Source: DASSFZ01 sp035283185
GTDB lineage: Bacteria; Chloroflexota; Anaerolineae; Fen-1058
Length of the DNA: 64,000 nt
NCBI GenBank assembly: GCA_035283185.1
Contig: DATEUJ010000162.1
Coordinates: 62,001-126,000, forward strand
Reading direction: 5' to 3'
The position numbers and the translations under genes were made by a program. Every line of letters begins with the position of its first letter. The first letter of the stretch is position 1. The notes below the pieces were generated by a model. It saw only the letters and a program-made list of their open reading frames with translations. It did no database searches and had not been told where the DNA came from. Positions 43,824-52,376 of the stretch are shown here, piece after piece.

Positions 43824-44930
43824 ATGTTGAGCCAAACCGATATTCAGCAGCTTGCGTCGTATCAGGGAACGGATGTCCTCAGCCTGTACATCAACGTCGA
43901 CCCCACGCAGAAGTCGACCGACGAATACCGCTTGACGCTGCGCCATCTGTTGAAGAGCGTGAACGGCCACGGCGCCGCCGAGGATGTCGAGCGCATCGAG
44001 ACGTTTTTCGACCACGAGTACGACTGGTCGGGGCGCGGCGTGGCGCTGTTCTCGGCGCAGCGCAGCCATCTCTGGGAAGCCTACTCGCTGCCCCTGCCCG
44101 TGCCGAACCACGTGCACGTGGGGCGCAAGCCCTACCTGGCGCCGTTGATGTCGCTGTGGGACACGTATGGCAGCTACGGTGTGGCGCTGGTCGACCGGCT
44201 CGGCGCGAAGATGATGTACTACCAGATGGGCGATTTGGTGGCGCTGGACGGCGTGTTGGGCGAAGACATCCGCCCTATCAAGCCCGGGCGCGGCTCGTCG
44301 GTCTTCGGCCAACGCGGCGGTTTCGACGGCCACGCGGCGCGCCGCGTCGCCGAAGTCGTCCGGCGCAACGTCAAGGAGTCGGCGGCGGCGGCGGCGGCGT
44401 TCTTCGCCGCGCGCCAGTGCGCGCAGGTACTCGTCGGCGGCGCCGACGAGGTGGTGAATGAGTTCATCGCCGCGCTGCCCGCGCCGTGGCCGGAGCGCGT
44501 GGTCGGCACGTTCGCCGCCGCCATCGACGTCGCGGACAACGACTTGCGCGATATGGCCTACTCCCGCCTCGCCGAGACGGCGCGCCGCCGCGAGCATGAG
44601 ATGGCCGACGCCGTCATCACCGCTGCCGCCAAAGGCTCGAACGGCGTGGCTCGGCTGGACGACACTCTCAGCGCCGCTCACGACGGCCGCATCCAGACGC
44701 TGCTGGTGTCGGAAGGCTACGACGCCGCCGGATACCGCTGCGCGACGTGCGGTTACCTCACGGCACAACATTTGGAAACCTGCCCGTTCTGTGGCGGGAA
44801 GTTCGCGCCCATCCCCAACGCCGTGGAGGCCATGATCGAGCAGGTCATCACGCAGAACGGCCAGGTCAAGATGATTGCGAATCACGCCGGGCTGAAGGAA
44901 GCCGGCGTGGCTGCGCTGCTGCGATACTGA
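43824..44930 (+). CDS. Bacterial eRF1-like protein (baeRF family 10 type)
   Basis: The 368-residue protein resembles archaeo-eukaryotic release factor 1 homologues found in bacteria: an N-terminal alpha/beta part (DVLSLYINVDPTQKSTDEYR), a middle RNase-like domain with the loop SSVFGQRGGFDGHAARRVAE at the place of the GGQ loop, and a C-terminal zinc ribbon (CATCGYLTAQHLETCPFCGG). Related proteins act on stalled peptidyl-tRNA. It overlaps no neighbour; the methyltransferase with the in-frame UGA codons follows 6 nt later. AAGGAG precedes the ATG at 43824. Confidence 0.8.
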   Translation: MLSQTDIQQLASYQGTDVLSLYINVDPTQKSTDEYRLTLRHLLKSVNGHGAAEDVERIETFFDHEYDWSGRGVALFSAQRSHLWEAYSLPLPVPNHVHVGRKPYLAPLMSLWDTYGSYGVALVDRLGAKMMYYQMGDLVALDGVLGEDIRPIKPGRGSSVFGQRGGFDGHAARRVAEVVRRNVKESAAAAAAFFAARQCAQVLVGGADEVVNEFIAALPAPWPERVVGTFAAAIDVADNDLRDMAYSRLAETARRREHEMADAVITAAAKGSNGVARLDDTLSAAHDGRIQTLLVSEGYDAAGYRCATCGYLTAQHLETCPFCGGKFAPIPNAVEAMIEQVITQNGQVKMIANHAGLKEAGVAALLRY

Positions 44931-44936
44931 CCCGAT

Positions 44937-45677
44937 ATGTCTGTGCACACCGATCCCGAAGATAGTGAAATTGCCGCCCTGTTCGATTTCACAGGCACTA
45001 TCGACGGCAAGCGGGTATTAGAGATTGGCTGCGGCGACGGGCGCCTGACGTGGCGCTACGCCGATCGCGCCGCGCGCGTCGTCGCCATCGATCCCGACGC
45101 CGACGAGATCGCCGCGGCGCTGGAAGACCTGCCGCCGCGACTCCGCCATCGGGTCGAGTTCAAGGCAGTGAGCATCCAGGAGTTCGAGCCGGCCGCGCCG
45201 GCGTTCGACGTCGTGATTCTGTCGTGGGCGCTCTGATGAATCGAGCGCGCGGGCATGGTGCATGCCCTTGAGAAAATCTACCGCCTGCTGAAGCCCGACG
45301 GCATTCTCATCGACATCCATCCGCCGCCTGAGCCGTCGTCGATCGACGTGCGCATCGGCGAGCAGGCGCACGCGGCTGGCTGGCTGCGCGAGACCGACGA
45401 CTACGGCGACTACGAGGCTGCCGACGAAGCGCTGGCGACGATTGTCGCGCGCAGGCTGTTCGCGGTCGAGCGCCGGGGCGCTTTCTCGTTCCTGACGCAC
45501 GTAGACACGCTGGCCGAGCTGCGCAACTACCTGACCGAGGAGTGGGAGAATGCCAGCATCGACGACGTCACCGCGGCGCGGATCGAGGAACTGATGAGCA
45601 CGCCGGAGCGCGACAAGGAAATCATCTTGCGCGAGTCGGTGCGCATCGCGCGACTGGCGCCGATCCCGAAGGCTTGA
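44937..45677 (+). CDS. SAM methyltransferase with tandem in-frame UGA-UGA (probable selenoprotein)
   Basis: The frame opens at ATG 44937 with a SAM motif (VLEIGCGDGRLTWRYA, residues 27-42) and runs without interruption to the TGA TGA at 45234-45239 after DVVILSWAL. The same frame continues with IERAGMVHALEKIYRLLKPD, a normal motif VI region, to a stop at 45677. Reading both UGA as selenocysteine gives 246 residues with Sec100 and Sec101, and family relatives are expected to have Cys there (my inference). A perfect 7-bp hairpin (45251-45267) starts 11 nt after the second UGA with loop GTG, fitting a bacterial SECIS. It could alternatively be a pseudogene with two stops, but the rest of the gene is intact and shares an operon with both neighbours. 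Confidence 0.75.
45251..45267 (+). promoter_or_regulatory. SECIS-like hairpin after UGA-UGA
   Basis: GGGCATG (45251-45257), loop GTG, CATGCCC (45261-45267): a perfect 7-bp stem, with the loop beginning 18 nt after the second UGA and 21 nt after the first. Known bacterial SECIS elements have a loop 16-37 nt after the UGA with G at the start of the loop, so the geometry matches. Confidence 0.65.
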
Positions 45678-45680
45678 GAT

Positions 45681-47318
45681 ATGCAAGGCGATAAGCCTCC
45701 CTCGCGGGCGAGCAAGTCGATCTGGCTCGGCGCGGCGCTCTTCGCCATGGTCGTCGCACTGGCAGCGCCCGTGATCCAGGCGTGGCGCCGGCATCGGCGC
45801 CGAGCACACAGACCGGTGACGATGCCCGCGTCCCTGGCAGCCCCAGCCGCGCTCCCGCAGCAAACGCTGCCACCCCTACCCCGAGACGAGGTCAAGCCCC
45901 GTCCTCGCCTCTGGCGCGAAGCCCTGAAGACAGATCGCTCGCAGCTCTGGCGGATTCTGGTGAGCCTGGTGTGTGTGGCGGTGACCGCCACGATGGGATA
46001 CACGTATGCCCTGAACATTCGGGTCGAAGGCTGGCAGTTCTGGGTGTGGGTGGCCAGCGTGGCTGTCGTCGTCTTCGCCCTGATGCCGAGCGACCGGCCC
46101 AGGCTGCGCCTGGACAAGAGTCTGCTCTGGTTGGCGCCCCTGACCCTGGCCGCGCTGCTGCTGCGCGCCACGTCCCTGGAGACTATACCGGGAGGACTGC
46201 ACGTCGACGAGTACGGCGTGGCCGGCTTCGCGCTGCAGCACGTGTTTCCGGCCTCGAGTGGCACGCACAATCCGTTCATTACGGGACCGGCCTCTCATCC
46301 GGCGCTGTATCATTACTTGATCCGGATTTCGCTCGCCGTGTTCGGAAACACCATCACGGGCCTGCGCATCTCCAGTGCGCTGGCCGGCACCATGGCTGTG
46401 GCCGCCACCTACGCCGCTGTGTCGCTGTTGCACGATCGGCGCACGGCCCTGTTCGCTGCAGCGATCATGACGGCCTATCATGGTCACGTTCACTGGTCGC
46501 GCCTCGGCCTCAACAACATCTGGGACACCGTGTGGGTGCCGGCGATGCTGGCCGCATTCGTGTGGGGATGGCAGCAGCGCTGGAGCGGAGGCGCCGTCCT
46601 GGCGGGGCTGGCGATGGGGCTGTCACAATACTTTTACCCCGGCAGCCGGATTGGCATACTCTTGCTCGTCTTCGTCATCTTCTCGTTGTGGCGGCAGGGC
46701 GCCGATCGGCGACAGCTTCTCGTGCACACCGGCAAGATGTTGGTGACCGCCGCATGCGTCGCAGCGCCTCTCGCCATGTTCGCGCTGCGCGACCCGACTA
46801 ATTTCCTTTTGCGGACGCGCGAAGTCTTCGCCTGGCAGCCCGAAGCTATCATGATTCTCACACACGGGCAGCCCGACTTGCCAGCGTTCTTCTGGCATCA
46901 GCTTACGCGCTCGCTGGGAGCGTTTACAACCTATCCGGACAACGCCGGATTTTACGCGCCGGGCGTGCCGCTGCTGATCGGGCTGGCCGTACCCCTCTTC
47001 GTGATAGGCAGTGCGCGGTCGATATGGACACGACGCTCGTGGGGCGTGCCAGTGCTGTGGATCGTGCTAACTGCCTTCCTCGGGGGTTTCCTGCTGGCCG
47101 ACCCCCCGTCTAGCTCGCATTACGTCGTGGCGATACCGGCGATCTGCTGGCTGGTCGCCATGCCGCTGAGCTGGCTGGTCGAAAACGGCCGGCGGCCGTG
47201 GGCCGTCATCGCCCTGCTGGCGATTGTGGCGACGGACCTCGTCTTCTATTTCGCCGTCTACGTGCCGGGCCATCCGCGCGACCTGATCCTGCCCTTCCCG
47301 CCGTTGCCGCTATCCTGA
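45681..47318 (+). CDS. GT39/ArnT-like membrane glycosyltransferase
   Basis: The 545-residue protein has about twelve membrane helices and the early acidic motif of the GT-C fold (GGLHVDEYGVAGFALQH, with Asp-Glu at the first external loop) plus ASHPALYHYLIRISLAVFG. Enzymes of this family transfer sugar from a polyprenyl-phosphate donor to protein or lipid on the outer side of the membrane. Donor and acceptor cannot be told. It starts 3 nt after the methyltransferase stop, so the baeRF, methyltransferase and glycosyltransferase genes form one operon-like run. Confidence 0.85.
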   Translation: MQGDKPPSRASKSIWLGAALFAMVVALAAPVIQAWRRHRRRAHRPVTMPASLAAPAALPQQTLPPLPRDEVKPRPRLWREALKTDRSQLWRILVSLVCVAVTATMGYTYALNIRVEGWQFWVWVASVAVVVFALMPSDRPRLRLDKSLLWLAPLTLAALLLRATSLETIPGGLHVDEYGVAGFALQHVFPASSGTHNPFITGPASHPALYHYLIRISLAVFGNTITGLRISSALAGTMAVAATYAAVSLLHDRRTALFAAAIMTAYHGHVHWSRLGLNNIWDTVWVPAMLAAFVWGWQQRWSGGAVLAGLAMGLSQYFYPGSRIGILLLVFVIFSLWRQGADRRQLLVHTGKMLVTAACVAAPLAMFALRDPTNFLLRTREVFAWQPEAIMILTHGQPDLPAFFWHQLTRSLGAFTTYPDNAGFYAPGVPLLIGLAVPLFVIGSARSIWTRRSWGVPVLWIVLTAFLGGFLLADPPSSSHYVVAIPAICWLVAMPLSWLVENGRRPWAVIALLAIVATDLVFYFAVYVPGHPRDLILPFPPLPLS

Positions 47319-47329
47319 GCGTCCGGCGG

Positions 47330-47335
47330 TATAAT
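47330..47335 (+). promoter_or_regulatory. -10 box, leaderless start of the ATP-grasp gene
   Basis: TATAAT at 47330-47335 is 9 nt before the ATG at 47345. No Shine-Dalgarno lies between, so the transcript should be leaderless or nearly so. A TTGCCG at 47304-47309 is a poor -35 candidate (20-nt spacer). Confidence 0.5.
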
Positions 47336-47344
47336 TCAGATGCA

Positions 47345-48667
47345 ATGAATGCCATCACCCCGCCAGTCGCTGGCCCCGCTCCGCTTCGTTCCGGGGGCCA
47401 TCGTCTCGCATTTACGACAGAACGGCCTAAACGGGTCATGCTCCTGATGACGCCGAAGACGTATCGAGCGCAGGCGTTCGTCGAAGCAGCGGAGCGGCTG
47501 GGCCTCGAAGTCGTCAGAGTTGTGGATATGCCGCCGGAACTGGCCGCGCATTGGAATGTCCCGCTCGGCGTCGACTTCCTCGATCTCGAAGCGGCGACGC
47601 GCGCGATCGTCGAGTTCGCCGCGAGCCGGCCCGTGGACGCGATCATCTCGGTAGACGACGGCGCGTCGCTACTGGCGGCGCGGGCGAGCGCGGCGCTCGG
47701 GCTGCCGCACAACTCGCCGGAAGCCGCCGAGGCGGCGAGGAACAAGCATCGCATGCGCGCGCTATTGGCGCAAGGCGGCGTGCGTGCGCCGGAATTCCGG
47801 TTGTGCTCCACAGGCGACGATTTCCGCGATCTGGCTGCGCGCGTCGAGTACCCGTGCGTCGTCAAGCCACTGCTGTTATCGGGCAGCCGGGGTGTGATGC
47901 GCGCCGATGGCCCGGATCAGTTCGTGATCGCCGCCGGACGGCTGAAGGCGCTGCTGGACTCCATCGATCCATCACCCCAGCCCAAGCCGTTCCTGGTCGA
48001 AGATTTCGTCCCAGGTTCTGAGGTGGCGCTGGAAGGCGTGCTCGACCACGGTCGATTGAAAACGCTGGCGCTGTTCGACAAGCCCGATCCGCTCGACGGG
48101 CCGTTCTTCGAGGAGACGATCTACGTCACACCGTCGCGCCTGTCCCAGGATGTGCAGGCGGCGATCGCCCAATGCGCATCGGATGCGGCGCGGGCGCTCG
48201 GCCTGCGCGAGGGTCCGATGCACGCCGAGCTGCGCGTCAACGAAGCCGGGCCGTGGCTCATCGAAGTGGCGGGCCGATCGATCGGCGGGATGTGCTCGAA
48301 GACGCTGCGCTTCGGGACGGACGTCTCGTTAGAGGAACTGATCTTGCGGCAGGCGTGCGGCCTGGGCATCGAATCGCTCGATCGGGAGCGGCGAGCGGGG
48401 GGCGTGATGATGATACCGATTCCAGAAGCCGGCATCCTCCGGCGCGTCGAAGGGGAGGCCGAAGCGCGGGCGGCGCCCGGCGTCGAGGACGTTCAGATCA
48501 CGGCCCGCTTGAACAATCCGATCGTGCCCTTGCCTGAGGGGGATAGTTATCTGGGGTTCATTTTCGCGCGCGGCGAATCGCCGGACGAAGTCGAAGCCGC
48601 GCTGCGCGAGGCGCATCGGCGGCTGAGGTTCGTGATCGAGCCGACGATTCCGCTGCTGCCGATCTGA
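47345..48667 (+). CDS. ATP-grasp domain protein
   Basis: The 440-residue protein has the ATP-grasp arrangement: a preATP-grasp part (VMLLMTPKTYRAQAFVEAAE), central Lys in EYPCVVKPLLLSGSRGVMRA, acidic metal ligands in GPMHAELRVNEAGPWLIEVA and GRSIGGMCSK, and a C-terminal domain. Family members join a carboxylate to an amine or thiol with ATP, as in carboxylase or peptide-ligase reactions; the substrates here are unknown. The gene lies between the glycosyltransferase and yggX, with its own leaderless-type promoter. Confidence 0.85.
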   Translation: MNAITPPVAGPAPLRSGGHRLAFTTERPKRVMLLMTPKTYRAQAFVEAAERLGLEVVRVVDMPPELAAHWNVPLGVDFLDLEAATRAIVEFAASRPVDAIISVDDGASLLAARASAALGLPHNSPEAAEAARNKHRMRALLAQGGVRAPEFRLCSTGDDFRDLAARVEYPCVVKPLLLSGSRGVMRADGPDQFVIAAGRLKALLDSIDPSPQPKPFLVEDFVPGSEVALEGVLDHGRLKTLALFDKPDPLDGPFFEETIYVTPSRLSQDVQAAIAQCASDAARALGLREGPMHAELRVNEAGPWLIEVAGRSIGGMCSKTLRFGTDVSLEELILRQACGLGIESLDRERRAGGVMMIPIPEAGILRRVEGEAEARAAPGVEDVQITARLNNPIVPLPEGDSYLGFIFARGESPDEVEAALREAHRRLRFVIEPTIPLLPI

Positions 48668-48673
48668 CGCAAG

Positions 48674-48787
48674 GTAGCTGCTCAGGCTCAAGCATCCTGA
48701 GCGGAACGGCCAGCGCGTTCTTCGACTTCACTGCGTTCCGCTCAGAATGCGCTGGCCGTGCAGTCGAAGGATGCGGTTGAGGAGTTA
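48674..48787. mobile_element. MITE-4-like element without a clear duplication
   Basis: The left end reads GTAGCTGCTCAGGCTCAAGC and the right end, reversed, GTAACTCCTCAACCGCATCC; inside are palindromes around GCCAGCGCGTTCT..AGAATGCGCTGGC and the CATCCTGAGCGGAAC word. The terminal pattern matches MITE-4, but the flanks GACGCAAG and ATCGCCAG are not clear duplications, so it may be older. Confidence 0.6.
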
Positions 48788-48803
48788 CATCGCCAGAAAG
48801 CGT

Positions 48804-49118
48804 CTACTTGGCGCTCTTGCCGGCCGGCACCTGCCCTTCCGGCATCCAGCCCTCAGGCATCTGCGCGCCTTCGCCGAAGAAGAACTCTTCCATTTGTTCC
48901 ATCAGGAACTTCTGCGCGCTGGGATCGGCCATGTTCAACCCGTAGTGGTTGATGAGCAGCACCGACTGCCGCTTCCACAACTCCCAGCCCTCTTTCGATA
49001 TGTTCTCGAAGACGCGCTGGCCAAGCTCACCAGGAAACGGCGGGCGATCCAGCGCCGGCAGCTCGCGCCCCAGCTTCGCGCAGTTGACAAACCAGACTGT
49101 TTTTTGATATCGAGCCAT
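48804..49118 (-). CDS. yggX: Fe(2+)-trafficking protein YggX family
   Basis: The 104-residue protein fits YggX: RYQKTVWFVNCAKLGRELPA near the start, with the conserved Cys, then RPPFPGELGQRVFENISKEG and LWKRQSVLLINHYGLNMADP. YggX-type proteins protect against oxidative damage to labile iron-sulfur clusters. Here the usual bacterial form of about 90 residues has a 15-residue C-terminal extension rich in Pro and Gly (MPEGWMPEGQVPAG). It is divergent from the radical SAM gene. Confidence 0.85.
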   Translation of the reverse strand: MARYQKTVWFVNCAKLGRELPALDRPPFPGELGQRVFENISKEGWELWKRQSVLLINHYGLNMADPSAQKFLMEQMEEFFFGEGAQMPEGWMPEGQVPAGKSAK

Positions 49119-49188
49119 GAACGCGCCTCGTCGCGCACGGAAGTTGGATAGACTATATCCGCTTTCGAGCGTGTGTCAAGGTGGAATT

Positions 49189-50592
49189 ATGAACGTCGTC
49201 CTGATTTCCACATATGAACTCGGTCGCCAGCCATTTGGATTGGCGTCGCCTGCCGCCTGGCTGAAACGCGAAGGTGCGCGCGTCACGTGCCTCGACCTGG
49301 CCGTGCAGGGCCTGGATCGGCGCGCGATCGCGTGCGCCGATTTGGTCGCCTTCTGCGTGCCGATGCACACCGCGACGCGAATCGCGGCCTCGCTCGTCGC
49401 GCGCATCAAGGCGATCAACCCCAGGGTCTGCCTGTGCTTTTACGGCCTGTATGCGCCGCTCAACGAGGATCATCTACGCCGCCTTGGCGCGGACGCCATC
49501 CTCGGTGGCGAGTTCGAGGACGGGCTGGTGAGCCTGTATCGCCGCCTCTTGGAGGGCCAGATTGGATCGCAGACCGAACCGGTGATCTCCCTGGCGCGCC
49601 AGGACTTCATCACGCCGGATCGCAGCGGGTTGCCCGGCCTGGCGCATTACGCGACTCTCGACCCTGGCGATGGCACTCGACGTGTGACCGGCTACACGGA
49701 GGCGAGCCGGGGCTGCAAGCATGTGTGCCGCCATTGCCCGATCGTCCCCGTCTACGGCGGCCGGTTCCGCATCGTCCAGCGCGACGTCGTGCTGGCGGAC
49801 GTCCGCCAGCAGGTCGAGGCCGGCGCGCGCCACATCACGTTTGGCGATCCCGACTTTTTCAACGGGCCTGGGCACGCGATATCGATCGTCGAGGCGCTGC
49901 ACTGCGAGTTCCCCGGCGTGACCTACGACGTGACGATCAAGATCGAGCATCTTCTGAGACACGCCCGCCTCCTGCCGATCTTGCGCGACACGGGCTGCCT
50001 GTTCGTCACCAGCGCCGCCGAGTCGGTCGACGACGACGTGCTCGCGATTCTCGACAAGCGGCATACGCGGCAGGACTTCGTGCGCGCCGTCTCGCTGTTA
50101 CGAGACATCGGGCTGACGCTCTGCCCGACCTTCGTGCCATTCACGCCGTGGACGACGCTCGAAGGTTACCGGGACTTGCTCGACCACGTCGCCAGGCTCG
50201 ATCTGATCGAGAGCGTGTCGCCCATCCAGTACGCTATCCGGCTGCTCCTCCCTGCCGGCTCGAAGCTGCTGGAGCTGCCGACGGTTCAAGAATTCGTCGA
50301 CGAATTCGATCCGGTTGCGCTGTGCTATCCGTGGGCGCATCCCGATGCACGGGTCGATCGATTGCACGCCGGCGTGCTCGCCGCTGTGAAAGAGGGGCAG
50401 GGCAGGAAGCTGTCGCGCCAGGCGATCTTCCGGAAGGTGTGGCATTTGGCCCGGGAGGCTGCTGCATCCAAGAGTGCGCGGTTTCTGCTGTGGGACGAGC
50501 ACTATTCCAACGCGCCGATCCCGCGCCTCAGCGAACCATGGTACTGCTGAGCGGAGCCGACCGAGGAGCAGTTTGCTCCTGAGTTCGTTTGA
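49189..50592 (+). CDS. CUAEP-tail radical SAM selenoprotein
   Basis: The 467-residue protein (Sec454) has a B12-binding-like N-terminal domain (NVVLISTYELGRQPFGLASP) and a radical SAM domain with the cluster motif SRGCKHVCRHCP (C176, C180, C183). The apparent stop at 50548-50550 is UGA in the sequence Cys-UGA-Ala-Glu-Pro; reading UGA as selenocysteine gives WYCUAEPTEEQFAPEFV and a stop at 50592. NCBI names a family of exactly this kind, the CUAEP/CCAEP-tail radical SAM (seleno)proteins, whose C-terminal Cys-Sec/Cys pair is the hallmark. A 7-bp hairpin (50564-50580) follows at SECIS distance. The product and substrate of the family are unknown. Confidence 0.9.
50564..50580 (+). promoter_or_regulatory. 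SECIS-like hairpin in the radical SAM gene
   Basis: AGGAGCA (50564-50570), loop GTT, TGCTCCT (50574-50580): a perfect 7-bp stem, with the loop beginning 21 nt after the UGA and a G first in the loop. Its geometry is nearly the same as that at 45251-45267. Confidence 0.75.
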
Positions 50593-50664
50593 TCTATACT
50601 AATGTAGCATTCAGCCTCATGAGCCTGCTGCACGCGGTCGAGGCCGCGCCTGTGAGGAGACAGC

Positions 50665-51579
50665 GTGAGTAAGTGGCTCAAGGTCGCAGGCATTTCGCTC
50701 GCCGTCGTGCTCGTCGTGGGCTTCGTCGCGCTTGCCGTCATCGCCAACGATCAGGCGACGGCGCTCGTGCATCATCCCCTCGAAAAGCGCGATCACATCG
50801 ACGAATCGCCCCACGACTACGGCATGAATTTCGAGTCGCTGACGCTGACGACCGAGGACGGGCTTCATCTCGCCGCCTGGTACGTGCCCTCGAAGAACGG
50901 CGCGGCGATCATCGTGCAGCACGGCTACAAATCCGACCGCGAAGAGATGCTCGACGAAGCGGCGATGCTCGCGAAGCACGGCTACGGCGTCATCCTAGTC
51001 GACCTGCGCGCGCACGGGCTGAGCGAGGGCGATGAAATCACCTTCGGCGTGCTCGAAACACGCGACGCGGACGCCGCGTACGAATATCTGCTCACGCGGC
51101 CCGACGTCGATCCGGAGCGCATCGGCGCGCTGGGCAACTCGATGGGCGCGGTGACTCTGCTGTTGTACGCGGCGCAGAACCCGCAGATCAAAGCCGTCGT
51201 ATCGGACAGCGCCTTCTCCTCCCTGCAAGACGAGATCGCCAAGGGCGTGCAGCGCGTCACCGGGCTGCCAGCCTTCCCCTTCGCGCCGATGATCCAGTTC
51301 TTCGCCGAGCGCCAGACCGGCTTCAGCGCGAGCGAGGTCGCCGCCGTCGAGCACATCGACGAGATCAGCCCGCGACCGGTGTTCATCCTGCAGGGCGGGG
51401 CCGATGCGCTCATCCCGACCGACAGCGGCCAGAAGCTGTACGACGCCGCCGGCGAGCCGCGCGAGCTGTGGTTCGATCCAGAACTGGATCACGTCCAGTT
51501 CAGCACCAGGCGGGCGGAGGAATACGAGGCGCGGGTCGTCGCGTTTTTCGATCGGCACCTGCTAGGGAAGGGAAAGTAA
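50665..51579 (+). CDS. Membrane-anchored alpha/beta hydrolase
   Basis: The 304-residue protein has an N-terminal membrane helix (AGISLAVVLVVGFVALAVIA) and an alpha/beta-hydrolase core: oxyanion region IIVQHGYKSDREEM, nucleophile elbow GALGNSMGAVTL (Ser), acidic residue in FILQGGADALIPT (Asp) and His in PELDHVQF. The sequence resembles the YqiA/FrsA-like or BAAT-type hydrolases of unknown substrate. GTG start with GAGGAG upstream. It lies 72 nt after the radical SAM gene, and a link between them is possible but not shown. Confidence 0.85.
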   Translation: MSKWLKVAGISLAVVLVVGFVALAVIANDQATALVHHPLEKRDHIDESPHDYGMNFESLTLTTEDGLHLAAWYVPSKNGAAIIVQHGYKSDREEMLDEAAMLAKHGYGVILVDLRAHGLSEGDEITFGVLETRDADAAYEYLLTRPDVDPERIGALGNSMGAVTLLLYAAQNPQIKAVVSDSAFSSLQDEIAKGVQRVTGLPAFPFAPMIQFFAERQTGFSASEVAAVEHIDEISPRPVFILQGGADALIPTDSGQKLYDAAGEPRELWFDPELDHVQFSTRRAEEYEARVVAFFDRHLLGKGK

Positions 51580-51617
51580 GAGTTAGAGGATGCAAAGCAG
51601 TTAGCAGGCCGCTGATC

Positions 51618-51729
51618 GTGTGCACGCAAACGTTGTCAGTCGTTACAGTGCTCGCCAAACCGCGTCCTCGCGGTTGGCCGCCCGCGGGGACGCGGGCGGT
51701 GAGCCACCTGACATGTTTTGCGTGCACAC
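51618..51729. mobile_element. MITE-1 copy 3 (112 bp)
   Basis: The ends are GTGTGCACGCAAA and TTTTGCGTGCACAC, with the two internal palindromes and an overall sequence that is the near-exact reverse complement of copy 2. The flanks are an exact 8-bp duplication CGCTGATC (51610-51617 and 51730-51737). It is the best-preserved copy and defines the element ends. Confidence 0.9.
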
Positions 51730-51814
51730 CGCTGATCAGTTCATTGCGCCAGCGAGCGAATGCGTCTATACTATCGTTATAGGCAAGGCCAGTGCGAGAG
51801 ATAGGGGGTTCGGA

Positions 51815-52120
51815 GTGTCTATTCACATTGAACAGCGTCGCACACCGTATGGTGTACAAGCCTATCTGCGCGGCACGCGAGTGGCCGTGCGGCATGTGGC
51901 TGCTTTCCTCAAGGCCGGACGCACTGCTGAAGAGATCATCCGTATTGGTCTGCCTCATCCGCCGCCGGCCAGCATCTACGAAGCGATCGCTTATTACTAC
52001 GATCATCAGGCTGAGGTCGACGCAGAACTAGAGGCCCAGTCAGACCAGGCTGTCCACCAGCAACTTCGGCGACTGCTCTCGCCGGAGCAATATACTCAAC
52101 TGACGAGACGCGCTGCATGA
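51815..52120 (+). CDS. DUF433-family antitoxin
   Basis: The 101-residue protein starts at GTG 51815 (GGGG upstream) and shows the DUF433 pattern VQAYLRGTRVAVRHVAAFLK, then AEEIIRIGLPHPPPASIYEA, a helix-turn-helix used for DNA binding and for holding a DUF5615 PIN-like toxin. The toxin gene starts in its stop codon (ATGA overlap), but is truncated. The C-terminal helix region (QLRRLLSPEQYTQLTRRAA) is intact. An orphaned antitoxin is again likely. Confidence 0.8.
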   Translation: MSIHIEQRRTPYGVQAYLRGTRVAVRHVAAFLKAGRTAEEIIRIGLPHPPPASIYEAIAYYYDHQAEVDAELEAQSDQAVHQQLRRLLSPEQYTQLTRRAA

Positions 52121-52212
52121 GCCTGCCCCGTTTCTTGCTGGATGAGCATGTCTGGGGCGGCTTAATCGTTCAAGAACACCTTTCGCTTCATCCAAGAATT
52201 CGCTTAGCGTAA
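52117..52212 (+). pseudogene. DUF5615 PIN-like toxin, N-terminal fragment
   Basis: The 31-residue frame begins MSLPRFLLDEHVWGGLI, the start of DUF5615 toxins including the conserved Asp-Glu-His, then becomes unrelated (QEHLSLHPRIRLA) and stops. The usual protein has about 110 residues, so it is inactive. Its last codons are the target-site duplication of the MITE-4 copy that begins at 52209. Confidence 0.7.
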
Positions 52213-52335
52213 CGATTTAGACCCACTCCACACGACAACGAATTGGCGGACGGGCGCAAGTTCGTTATATCCTGAATTCGCTGTTGTGTTTTGTCTGGGT
52301 GGCCGCCAGTTGGCGCAGGCCGGCTGAGCAGTTAC
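52209..52335. mobile_element. MITE-4 copy (127 bp) with exact 8-bp duplication
   Basis: The ends are GTAACGATTTAGACC and GGCTGAGCAGTTAC, partially inverted, and the flanks CGCTTAGC (52201-52208) and CGCTTAGC (52336-52343) are identical. It lies between the DUF5615 fragment and the PLD/lamin-tail gene. Confidence 0.75.
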
Positions 52336-52376
52336 CGCTTAGCCTGAATTTCGCAACCCGACCAGGGAGATGAAAG

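Noticed and set aside
48674..48787. MITE-4 insertion with a target-site duplication at this copy
   Set aside because: The flanks GACGCAAG and ATCGCCAG agree at only some positions, so a duplication is not claimed although the ends resemble MITE-4.
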